Assembly (NCBI GenBank): GCA_011009095.1
Contig: VTPC01000810.1
Span: 101,213-165,212, forward strand
DNA: 64,000 bases
DNA from: Ignelater luminosus
Lineage: Eukaryota > Arthropoda > Insecta > Coleoptera > Elateridae
Direction of reading: 5' to 3'
The translations under genes and the position numbers were made by a program. This document shows, piece after piece, positions 1 to 10,445 of the stretch. Under the pieces are notes generated by a model that did not search any database, was not told where the DNA came from, and worked only from the letters and a program-made list of their open reading frames with translations. Each line of letters opens with the position of its first letter. Position 1 is the first letter of the stretch.

Positions 1-715
1 CCAACGAAGTTTTAGCTGATCTACTCCAGTGTTTTTCAAAAACAGCTAAATGTTATCAGAATTCATAACAGAAGCCTTCGTTACAGAATCTCTTCAATGA
101 TTTAGAAACAAAAAAAAATCATCAGTCGATTTATCTACGTAGAAGAAACTTGATGTAACCAAGGAGGTTTTAGCAGACACTGATTTCCAAAAACAGCTTA
201 ATTTATCAAAATTTCTTTCAGAAGCTTCCATTCACAGAATTACTTAAAAAGCTAAAAAAGAAAAAGGAAAGGCGTCAGCCGACTTATCTACGTAAAAAAA
301 ACTTGATGTAACCAAGGAAAATTCAAGCACACATTTCACTGCTTTCCAAAAACTGTTAAATGTTATCTGAATTTATTCCAAAAACTCTCCATTCATAGTA
401 TTACCCAAAAGACTCAAATAGAAACAAAAATTTATCAATCGATTGATCTATATAAAAGAAACTTGGTGTAACTAAGGGGGTTTTAGCAGATTCACTCCAC
501 TACTTTCCAAAAACTGCTAAATGTTATCAGAATTTATCACAGATGCCTTCATCCAAAGAATTAGTTTAACCAAGAAAGTTTTAGCAGACCTACTACAGGA
601 TTTTCCAAAAACGGCTGACATCAGAATTTATTTCAGACGCCTTCATTCACAGAATCGCTCAAAAGACTCAAAAAGAAAAAGAAAGAAATCACCAGTCGAT
701 CTATCTAGAAGGTAA
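1..715. repeat. Diverged tandem array, unit about 150-160 bp
   Basis: Five head-to-tail units start near 1, 159, 312, 472 and 570. Each starts with a variant of 'ccaaggaggttttagcaga', continues with 'tttccaaaaac(a/t)gctaa' and 'ttatcagaatttat', and ends with 'caccagtcgatctatcta' and 'gaaacttgatgtaa'. Unit four is short (about 98 bp). When translated, the units share a peptide theme: TKEVLADL, FPKTA, LSEF, a K/R-rich stretch, then VDLS. The last unit keeps an open frame of 64 codons (521-715). The array may continue off the left edge. It could be an old satellite or a decayed repeat-rich coding region; I do not recognise it. Confidence 0.7.
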
Positions 716-1069
716 CTGTCATCTTCTAAATCTAAGCCGATTGTAATTATTCTGGGATACTTATAATCCTATAGCGGTCTACGGTTACTCCATCCCCAGT
801 CGAAAAAAACAGGCTCAGACAAAAAAATATCTAAACTTTAGTGTCTAAAATTGCCGACTGTGAGTAGAAACGCTTCTTTTAGGAGCTGTTCAAGTTGACT
901 TTGGTTTCATAAGCGTGTGTCTAGATGAGGTGAAGCGAGGATTTTTGAAAAATATCAATACACAGTTTGGTGTACTCATTCCTATAATGATGTACAATAA
1001 CAGTCAAAATAAATTTTCTTCATTTCCAATTTTTAAATATGCACAGAGAAGATCATAGCAAGACAACCA

Positions 1070-1650
1070 AATCAACAAGAGACATGGAATTTGGTGTGTA
1101 TACTTAGACGGCCATGAGCTTATTGCCTTGGTTACAGACAACATCGCTCTCTGGGCATCTTATCCGACCAACACTATCGGTTCCAGAATCCTCTACAACA
1201 AACAGCTCAAACCCGACAATGCCTGGATTCTTGAGTCTCCCTGCTCGATCTCTTCCCTTCGGTTATATGTGTACCTGGGGAATCCATGGTAGTATTTTGG
1301 GCTTCCACCCCACATACTATAAGACTTTCGTCGGACCTGTCATTAACTACAGGTTCAACTGTTTCTTAACGTCCCTTCGCAATTTGATCGAGCAGCTCCA
1401 AAATAAAGAGAGAATCACCAACAGAAGAATTCTCGGCTTGGAGAAGTGGAAGTTTGCAGCTGTTCTCGACGTGCTTGAAGACTGTCAAAGGAAACATGAT
1501 CGGTAACACACCTCGGGTAGAAGATCTCGTCAATGGGATCCTTGCTTTGGGGTCCATCGATTTCTTTCTCTTGCCTTCGCCTGGCGGATTGGTTTCTCTT
1601 TGTTCAAATTGTCCTCATAGGGCTGGAGTGAAGCTTTCAAATTTTCTAAA
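1070..1650. other. GC-richer block with open frames on both strands, unidentified
   Basis: This block stands out from the AT-rich surroundings. On the plus strand, a frame beginning near 1110 reads GHELIALVTDNIALWASYP without interruption for about 60 codons. Another plus frame runs 130 codons (1114-1506). The minus strand also stays open for 63 codons (1366-1557). Such texture suggests a decayed coding sequence from a transposon or host gene, but I cannot assign the true frame or a family. No splice sites or terminal repeats were found at the edges. Confidence 0.3.
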
Positions 1651-1659
1651 CTAATGAAT

Positions 1660-3060
1660 GATGATTACCTTGGATAAAAAAATTGCCGCTCAAAAACAAA
1701 AAACGGCTATTATTTAGGTACCGGTTTGTGTTAAATTAGAGAACACACATCTCAGTGCAAGTTTCATACGATGTGCTTTTGTTTCCCCTAATGGCACTCA
1801 TTCAACGCTAAAATTGAGCTTTTGCTTCTTTATCTCTAAAATGAACCAGACCGGACCGATTGGACCACAAATACGGCCCGGATGATTTTTTGAATTCACC
1901 ATTGCATTAACCCTGTATTTCTTAAAATATTCAGAAATAGAAATTTCTAGAAATTTTTTTGGGAGAAAATTAATAAAAATTATAAACTCCATGAAGTGAA
2001 AACATTCCATTCAAGTCAAAACAGTCTTAAATATGAAGTCCAACATGCCAAGGAATCGTGATAATAGAGATATTTCATTACACATAATTACAGGGTCGCA
2101 TTCTTACCTGTCTCGTTTAATGTGATAATATTGTTTATTAAAAAAAGAATTTTTAAACAACTACAGTTGCGAATGTTTTGTACTGCTAATGTATGATTTG
2201 TAAATTCTTTAGAAATACCCCTTTATCGTTAAGATACGCAATTACAAGCTAATTAAAAAATAAAAGTCATGTATACCATTTAGTCTTAATACCTACTGCA
2301 GAAACATAAACAAAACAATTTAAAAAATTACTCGATCATTTTAAATAATTTAATTATAAGATTGATAACAAATACAAATAAATAACAATTAGAAATGTAG
2401 ATCAGATTACTTTTTGTGAGAACAAATGTAAGTTATTTGTGGTATTTGAAGAACGCGATTGTTTTGAATTTTTAGTTTTGAGCTGATAAAAAACAATTAT
2501 GATAAGACAACAGAACTGATACATCTTCTAGAATTGATTTTTGTTTGTAAATCAGTTTCCTGTTATTGTAACATGGAGAATTAAAAATTCTTCTTGAAGA
2601 TACCATCTTGTTCGTTCAGCCTATCATAGACGTGAACTAGCACATAAAATTGAAAATGAAGTAGAAATTTTGTATAAATCGTTACTATTGTCAATTATTA
2701 AAGGGACTGATGATTTGTTTTCTAAGTTATCTACAGTGTACGATACTTATCTCAACATTATAACTGAGAAATGACTTTTGAGTTTGAAGATATTTCTATG
2801 TACTACTTGTCAAGCCTTTCATTACAGTGCACCATAATAATCAATACTCAGACAGTATAGATAACAGACCTAACTTACTTCTCAGATACCTTACCTCCAG
2901 AAGATTCATCTTTAATCTCGTTGATCTACACTTAGTAATTATAAAAAAAAATTGAAACCTACACATAGACGTATATAGTGTCAGAAGCAAGTTTGGTTTG
3001 TCATATCTGTATAGATCTTTCTGTGCCCACTGAGCAATACTAAAATCAAAACGCAATCAA
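1660..3060. other. AT-rich intergenic DNA, nothing recognised
   Basis: This is low-complexity A/T-rich sequence with only short chance open frames. I saw no repeats, inverted termini or exon-like segments. It ends abruptly where homology to the DD41D transposase begins near 3071. Confidence 0.5.
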
Positions 3061-3070
3061 ATCAACCTAG

Positions 3071-3724
3071 CTGGAAATGCATGAAAATGATCCAGAATTC
3101 CATCGAAAAATCATCTTGAGTGATGAGGCCCATTTCCACCTCGGTGGCTTCGTCAACAAGCAAAATTGTCGGATCTGGGGCTCAGAAAATCCAAGAGTTA
3201 TTGTTGAAAAGTCTCTCTATCCTCAACGTGTGACTGTTTGGTGCGGTTTATGGTCCGGCGGAGTCATTGGACCTTACTTTTTCGAAAATGAGGCTGGAGC
3301 AACAGTTACGGTGACTGGATTGCGCTATCGAGAGATGATTAACGATTTTTTATGGCCGGAATTGGATGGTATTGATCTGGACAACGTTTACTTTCAACAA
3401 GACGGCGCTACGTGCCACACAAGCAACGAAACCATTGATCTTTTACGGAAAAAGTTTCCGGACCGTGTTATCTCTCGAAGAGGTGATCACAATTGGCCAC
3501 CGAGATCTTGTGATTTAACACCTTGCGACTTCTTTCTTTGGGGCCACGTGAAAGAGAAGGTCTACGCCAACAGCCCAGCGTCGATTCAAGACCTCAAAGA
3601 TGGAATTCGTGAGGCTATCGAGGACATAGGGCAGCCACTTTGCGATTTGGTTATGGAAAATTTCATGAAAAGGATATTGTCCTGTAAGCGTGGTCGTGGT
3701 GGTCATTTGCCTTCCTCTTTATAA
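3071..3724 (+). pseudogene. DD41D transposase, C-terminal catalytic part
   Basis: This is the DDE_3-type catalytic domain of an IS630-Tc1-mariner transposase, which would cut and rejoin element ends in the nucleus. The first aspartate is in LSDEAHFHLGG and the second in YFQQDGATCHT. The third is in CDLTPCDFFLWG, with 41 residues between the second and third by my count. That spacing is what defines the DD41D (rosa-like) group, as opposed to DD34D mariner or DD34E Tc1. The frame is open for 215 codons from the first ATG (3077) to the stop and carries no internal break. Homology starts two codons earlier, just after an in-frame TAG, so the copy is 5'-truncated and the ATG at 3077 is an internal methionine. 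The tail KRGRGGHLPSSL looks shortened or altered. Confidence 0.8.
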
Positions 3725-3815
3725 TGAAATAAACATCCGATCATTTATATTAAAAAATGGCACTTTTCTTTGAATATCAAAATAACACCTCTTATTGGAA
3801 AACCCTTTAGTAAAA
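3071..3815 (+). mobile_element. 5'-truncated Tc1/mariner element of the DD41D kind
   Basis: The element keeps the catalytic two-thirds of its transposase and a short 3' flank. The upstream part, which should encode the DNA-binding helix-turn-helix domains, is missing. The flank after the stop includes 'ataacacctcttattgga' (about 3781-3798), close to what I would expect near the 3' terminus of this family. No clear left inverted repeat or TA duplication was found, so the outer boundaries are approximate. The copy cannot be autonomous. Confidence 0.65.
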
Positions 3816-6800
3816 GCTCTGAATGGAATGGAATTTTTCTATCCATTCAAACGGGCAATGACCTATCAGTTTCGTCCTCGATTCTGCACCAATGCCAAAT
3901 TCTGATTAAAAACAATGCAGGCACTTTCATAATAGCGGTAGGTAAGGTGATATTTAGCACACACCAATATCAGTATCAATAGCTATAAAACCGGTTAGGT
4001 GTCGCGACAATGCTCGAATATCCTCTTAAAGAAATTTACGCAGCAGCATCAAGATACAATTGCACAAACAAAAAACAAACTGCTGAGGCATAATTTTTAG
4101 GAAAAACGAAGAAAGTAGCACCACGAACGGCTGACCAAGTGATTGGTTTTAGAATTATCTACATGACTGAAGGCACAGTATAGAAATTTTTGTCGTCGGC
4201 TCCATTGAAATATTTTCTTATTTTAATTGTTAATCAATGGTTTGGCCTCTCAGGCTTTGTCCAAAAACCCTCGGCTAATATTCAATCGTGACTGAATAGC
4301 TTGCCCACTTCCAAAACAAGATTTATAAGAAAACATTCATTTAAAAAAAAATAGAAAGAGTTAGAGACCTAACCTCATACTACTACTGCATGAGTCGTTT
4401 CGTATACATGAAGATTTTAATGAGTTTTCAATGAATTGCCAAAGTTCTTTATAACAACGAAACACAGTTATGTCATCAATGATGAAAAACATACCACTTT
4501 AATCATTCAGAACTGAACTAAGGCAGTGCATGTTGCAATATTAGTTATATGTTTAGGGTAAGATGATGCTTTTGGCTACCCTATACAATATTGTCAGATT
4601 TTGTCGTTTGATTGACACTGACAGCTTCTGCCGCTTTTTATTGGTGGCCGTTTGTCACTGTAGTTTTCAAAAATCTTTATGTTCTTATGACTTGTCAAGT
4701 AATTAAACAAGCGTTGTAAATTGATTCAATCATTGCTGATTAGGTACCTATTTATAACGCTTATGTCTGAATTTCTAATTCAAAAATAATTATTATCTTC
4801 TAGCATCTAGCAATGTAATTACATTTGTCAAAGGTCAGCTGAATTGTCTATAAATATAAATGAGAGAACATCCTACGTAGTTTAAACCAAAATATTTTAT
4901 AAAATAACTTTGTCAAAACAATTCATAATATTCTACAATATACAGATCAAAATTCGCAATAAGATATATCAGAAAACTAAATGGGCTGGTTAATTATAAC
5001 TACGTACTAATAAAGCAATTCTTTTGAGAGAAAGACTATAAGTTTACTTTGAATCTGAATTGTTTTCAGCAGAAAAATTATGCAAAAATCTTTAGAATAT
5101 TTGCATATAAAGTTTCCTCTTGTTAGCTCTTTTTTGAGGTTAAATTTCTCAATTTTGTTGTTCACAGCTACTGAAAAGGCATCTCCCTATTGTATATGTG
5201 TAGGGGAAGGGGTTATTCCCTAAAGTGCACACACACCACAAAAGTTGTTTTTGCTCAATTGCGTTGGCAAAAACAAATTTAAGTTTTGTGAGATTTGCTA
5301 AAGCTAAAAAGGATTTTCTTCTTTTTCTGGTTCCACCGTGGTCTTGGGTAGAAGAAAGGCCATTTTCTGAAATGTGCGAAGGTTAGAAAAACCGTCTTTA
5401 GTTTTTTTAATTTGCCAACGGGCATGAAAATAAATTACTAATAAGACAACGTCTTTCAGGGTTAGACACAGTATAGACGTTAATTCATTAGTGATTCAAA
5501 CTGTGAAAGTCTGTGATATCAATCTTTAGTTGGTTTGAAAACCGTTGCTTTTGGCAAGCTTCGTCACAAGAAATTTTAACTTCTGCATACCTTTGGTTTA
5601 TAGTTTCTCGTTTTCGGAATTACGAAAGTATTTTTAAACTCTTCACGGTAACATCACATCTCTACTACAGAAGCCAAAACAATTCTTATTCGTACCAGCT
5701 CAGCTCAGCGCTTCTTCGTGAATGTATCAAACAAACCACATGTAATTTAGGTTAGGTAGGTCGACTTACATGTTTATCTGTTTCTGACTGATGCATTATC
5801 ACCGGATGATTCATCTCATTTAGCTAATATTGTATACTTTCAAGCTCTAAGGAACATAAAGCTAACCAGAAAAACTCACCTTCGATAATTCGATCACCTA
5901 GTTTGCAGGAAGAATCCTAGTTGTATACCAAACGCTCTCTAGTATCTCTAGGATCCTAGATTACTAACCTACCACAGGAGGATGCAGAATTGTTCAGTTT
6001 AAAAATAGTCAAATGTCTTTACTTGGCAAAACTGCCATCATCCAAAGAAGTGCCTTACAAATTGTAAGTCAAACTCCAATATCAAACCATACTCCTAGCT
6101 GATGAAAACAACAACACTGTTATCTTTTGCAGAAAAAGTTACTTTGCTTTAGCAAGATCGAACATACGTTCTTCTCACAAGAGAGACCCACCTCCAAGTT
6201 TGATAGAAAGGTTACTTCACTCGTGAAATCTTCTATCTCAGATAATAGCACTTGCATCAAAACAATCAGAGCTTTAATTCTTCAGAAATATACAAAGTCG
6301 GTATTTCTCTTTGGTCGATCATCAACACGATAGGATTCTCAATTTATAACTTCACTTTTTGTTCATCTGCTACCCAAACTCACTTTCGTACCGAAAGTCA
6401 TTTCTCTGCACCAAACTTCTGAGTTTGATAAATTTAATAAAGAAATGCTTAACTCCAACTTATTTTTTGTTTTGGAAGGAACTCTATCAACAAGTCTCTG
6501 GATCTGCAATGGACTTGTAACAAATTCATGGAATTTCACCGTTGCTCTAGAAACCTCGAAGTGCAAACCCCAAGGGTGCCAAGTTCATAAAAGTAATGAA
6601 TAATGGCTTCCTTCCGTCTTTTGATCATGCTTGTTCATCAAGCAACTTTCATTTTACAAACCAATAACATCACAGCAAATTAGAAGTTTTGGCTTAGAAC
6701 ATATCATTTACCAAGGAAGCTTTTGTATTTATGAGTTGACAAGCCTAAGAGAAAAAAATTCCAGAAACATAAGATCAAAACTGCCTTTAGACCTGTCAAC

Positions 6801-7300
6801 GTAATTCTGCTACTTCTACATTTCTCTAAGGATAGCCATTGTCAGGAGTGAATGAGACAGCAAACTTAAGGTAACATCTAAATTTCAAAAAGAGATCACA
6901 GATTTCAGCGATTAAAAACGTAATGGAGCAAAGAGAGGTTTTATTTCAGGTTCACTAGAAAAGATAGGTAAGCCCAAACAAGTTCCTCGTTTCCCGTCCG
7001 TCGGCTGCATCCGCCTCTGGTTACTGTCTTTCAAAGTAGTGTACAACACACCGTGCTTCTATGATTTAGTAAACATCGGAGACATTGATCCCTCGATGAA
7101 TACAAGCATTGCTGAATGCAAGCGGTGTATTAAAAAAGGTCACATAATTATATACGTCTGTACTTAGTTGCCAAGCATCAACAAGAAACATAATGTAGTA
7201 AAGATATTGTCCGAAGACGTCTCTGCTACTTCTAAATCATCTTCCTGTTATACCAGAAACATTAGGGAGGCAATAGAAATCCGTAATCATCCTAATAGCA
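3816..7300. other. AT-rich stretch without recognised genes
   Basis: Only short open frames occur here (at most 80 codons, 5513-5755), with no family resemblance. I found no terminal repeats, clear exons or RNA genes. Mixed composition around 5880-6590 may be old repeat debris, but nothing can be named. Confidence 0.45.
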
Positions 7301-7399
7301 TAATAAATTGCGGCCGCCATTTTGCGTGACAACTTCAGTCACCTCCATAGCGATAAACTTATCTGTGTATATAAAATGGAATTTACTTCACTTCCTCCT

Positions 7400-7865
7400 C
7401 TCTTTCTATCGTTTCAGTGCACTACTCAACGTCTTAGGCAGACCATCTTCCCTCCATTTCAGTACGGTTTCTGCACCGGTATGTCTATAATGGACTCATT
7501 TCTAAAACTTTAAACGGGCATCTAAACTCTACACACGGGAAGGTGCATGCTCACCGTCTTCCTAGACACAAAACGCGCATTTGACAGGGTATGGTACAAA
7601 GGGCTTCTTTAAAAGTTTCTCGCTACCGGAAGCTTTTTCACTCCTCGTCAACACTAGGTACAAGTTAGCCAACAACTCTTACGGATCTACACCATGCGGA
7701 CTGGCGTCCCCTAAAAATCCATCCTATCTCCACTTTTATTCATATTTTATTGTCACGACATTCCACGCCAGCACTGAAGACCTGGTTCCAGCAATGGAGA
7801 ATTAAATCCAATTTCAATAAGACTCAAGTGATTCTCTTCAGACAGTCAAACAAGTCTATTTGAGA
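7400..7865 (+). mobile_element. Jockey-like LINE relic, reverse transcriptase part
   Basis: The plus strand gives reverse-transcriptase fragments in several frames. FPPFQYGFCTG resembles the motif before the first catalytic block. MLTVFLDTKRAFDRVWYKG matches the 'VFLDVAKAFDRVWH' block that carries the first catalytic aspartate. A 'SP.LHFYSYFI' stretch and then LKTWFQQWRIKSNFNKTQV follow, typical of the region after the catalytic YADD box in jockey-clade LINEs. The segment between is shortened, so the YADD box itself is not visible. Frameshifts and stops show it is long dead. It resembles the second relic near 31-33 kb, so both may come from one lineage. Confidence 0.7.
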
Positions 7866-8640
7866 TGTTAATTGGGCTATTGCCACACTCTGCTGCGATA
7901 TTTTGTCGCGACGTTTTGGAAGCTGACTCTGCTTTCGTACTCAGGCGTTTAGTTTATTATGTTGCATTTTTTAATTTACTTTTTTTTGTAAATTTTTGAC
8001 CTCACCGGGGTTCGAACAAGTCCACCAAGCCCCTCTAAGAACAATGCCTGCTTTGACTTGTGAGACAGCCCAGGAGTTCAAGCGATGCTGCGACATCGTT
8101 CAGCGGCAAAATTCGTTTCCATTCTTTTTGTGCTTTGACATCCCAGGATGCAAGCACATATCTTCGTCCGCCCCATGTTATTGTTTCATCAGGGGCTGCC
8201 GGACTCAGACTTGTGGAATTGCTGCACAAGAAGGAGAGGACCATATGTTACTTTGACTGGATCACTTTTACTTTCCGGGAAGGTTTGCAAGCTAATCGGA
8301 GGTATTTCAATAGAATTCTTGCGTGGCGGCTTTGTTAAAATTCCTCAGATCCCTACTAAGGAAACCGAAGAGAAAACTCGCTTAAGCCCCGGACTGATGG
8401 ATCTGCCCAACATCACCTAGCTTGCCACAAGATGACCCACACCACATCACACTCGAACCGATATTCGGGATAAACAAACAACCACAACTTGAAAATCCAT
8501 CTTTATGTTTTAGCTACCAACACCAAAAAGCCAAAGGGCATCAACCTTGGAGCAGTACGAGCAATATCCCTATCCTTCGTGCCCTAGCTACCGATGATAT
8601 GCTGTGTTTAACCCCCCCCTCCAATTACCATTTCCTCTAA
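7866..8640. other. GC-richer, open-frame-rich block of unknown origin
   Basis: This block follows the LINE relic. It holds several overlapping frames of 70-92 codons on the plus strand and one of 69 codons on the minus strand (8035-8244), the latter containing DETITWGGRRYVLASWD. None resembles a family I know. The 'ggttcgaac' near 8005 superficially resembles a tRNA T-arm but has no cloverleaf around it. It is most likely transposon debris. Confidence 0.3.
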
Positions 8641-9494
8641 AAGTTCGGAGAGGCACATTTAGCGTGCTCTTCGTTAGTCTCCTGGAGTGACTCCTTAGCT
8701 TTTGCACTTTTGTGAGCGAAACATTGAATGTATTTATTACTTCAACTATGACACGGTCTAATTTCAGTTTATTGGTTACTTAGGCAGTGAAAATCTTCAA
8801 TGTCTTCAGACTACACATTATATTATATCTTTGAAATCTCTTCTTTCTTCGATTTAGTCATACAGATAGGTAAATGCCTACCCTAAAAGTAAAGTCTAAA
8901 GACCTTAACTTGTTTGCCGCTATGTCCCCTACGTCACGTTAGGGGGAACATAAGATACTGAGCAAACATATAAAGGATATCTTTGAGCTTTTTAACAGGA
9001 AAGTTTTCTAAACCTTTAATTCTTTCGAAGACAGTTCAAGACGTCTACAGTATCTATTTGTCTTGCAGCCTTACTGAATTACTGAATTGTAACAAAAACT
9101 ACTCAAAAAATATCATTTTAGGAATCTTCGTAATACTTCAAACCGAGAATTGAGAATCAGTTCTTTTGTTATGTACAGACCAATACCTGACGTCTTTATT
9201 ACGTCACTGTTTATTTCTTTTAAGAAGATGAAGCTATAGAATAGATTAATACAAAAATGAGTTCGTATACAAAACAATGAATCTACAAACTTAAATCAGA
9301 ACATTACAACAGAGAAAAACAACTGAAGATATATTATTTGTATATTATTTACGAGTTGGTGTGTTTCCTAATATTTGAAATATTATGACCTAATATTCCC
9401 GTTCTGTGGGACTATCATTTTATTATTCTTTCCCATGTGATAAATGCACAAATAAAGGGCAACTTAATAAATCAACAACTACAAAAGATAAATA
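8641..9494. other. AT-rich DNA, nothing recognised
   Basis: I see no open frame of note, no repeats and no convincing exon. If the signal-peptide gene just to the right is real, this would be its intron or downstream sequence. Confidence 0.4.
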
Positions 9495-9500
9495 ACCTAC

Positions 9501-9534
9501 CGCACCCTCAGCAAGTTTTAAACCTGCTGCATTT
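9501..9534 (-). CDS. Candidate 34-nt exon 2 of a signal-peptide gene
   Basis: On the minus strand, 'aaatatacag' precedes a 34-nt segment that is followed by 'gtaggt'. Read in the phase left by the proposed upstream exon (two bases pending), it continues as A-NAAGLKLAEGA and ends in phase 0. The splice sites are moderate and the exon is very short, so a chance match is quite possible. No third exon was found with confidence. The product family is unknown. Confidence 0.25.
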
Positions 9535-10097
9535 CTGTATATTTGAGAAAACAACAAGCATTTAAACGTCTTAACCTAAAAATACATTAATTTTATAGGT
9601 TTTACTTTTAACCCCTTAAAAGTCAACACTTTTAATGTTTTACTTATAATTTTATGACGTTTAAAATCTTGTAAGTTCGAAATTTACGAGTGTCCCAAGT
9701 TACTTTTATTATGACCCATTAACCTAAGCGCGCAATTTAAGGTTATAATATGGTTTTTCTAGTAGTACTTGATTAGATTGCTTTAAGTTCAAGTGTACAA
9801 AACAGTAGCCAGATGCTATCCTACGATTACACTTAATATTATTAAGTATAAAGTAAGGAAAGATTTTAAATAATTTTGAAATGATGAGGCGGGTTTTTAT
9901 TTCGACAAGAATTTAAAAAACAACTAAATCGAGAATGATAAATTGTTAGTCAGTTCATAAAGCGTAGAAAATGGTGGCAAAAACAGTCAACAAATCAACG
10001 CAAAGCAATTAGCTTTTAGTAAGTTATCATCAAAGAAGTGCAATTTACACGGAGCATTAGTTGAAAACAAGGAAGGTCTGTTCGAAACGGGACTTAC

Positions 10098-10360
10098 GCG
10101 ACTTGGACGCTCGCTAGCCAGTAAAGTCTAATTAATTTCTTCATCCTTTTTTCCTCCTGCCTTTGCCCGTAAAGTATATTATCGAGCGGAAATTGTACGA
10201 AAAGTAAAACTAACAACAAACAGAGAAAGTTCATATTCATTTCATTATCACCACTTTGACGTACGTCTGCTTCATTTAAACTTTTAAAATACAAATAAAG
10301 AAATTCCGTAAGTCATCGTTGGTATTGGGAAAGGAGGCGGCGGACCGCCATGTAAACAAT
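10098..10360 (-). CDS. Candidate first exon encoding a signal peptide
   Basis: The minus-strand frame begins at an ATG at 10294, with a better start probably at one of two later methionines. It reads MNMNFLCLLLVLLFVQF, a hydrophobic leader, then DNILYGQRQEEKRMKKLIRLYWL, whose basic residues follow the predicted signal peptide. The frame runs into a strong donor (GC|gtaagt, intron starting at 10097). The sequence upstream is CpG-richer than its surroundings and would be 5' UTR, with a short upstream frame starting MAVRRLLSQYQR near 10352. A small secreted or membrane protein is a reasonable guess. I cannot name a family, and without RNA support this is only a candidate. Confidence 0.35.
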
Positions 10361-10445
10361 CCAGGAACTTGAATGAAGTAAACCAACTCTTGACCCTATG
10401 TTCGTGTCACTTCATCAAGTCAAATCTCTATTTAAGAGAGTGTGG
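10361..10445 (-). promoter_or_regulatory. Possible promoter of the signal-peptide exon
   Basis: Directly upstream (minus strand) of the CpG-richer 5' UTR lies 'tcttaaatagag', an imperfect TATA-like word near 10425-10436. It sits a plausible distance before the first exon. The only evidence is this position and composition. Confidence 0.2.

Noticed and set aside
7990-8030. tRNA-like T-arm word 'ggttcgaac' near 8005
   Set aside because: No cloverleaf, anticodon arm or A-box at a proper distance on either strand.
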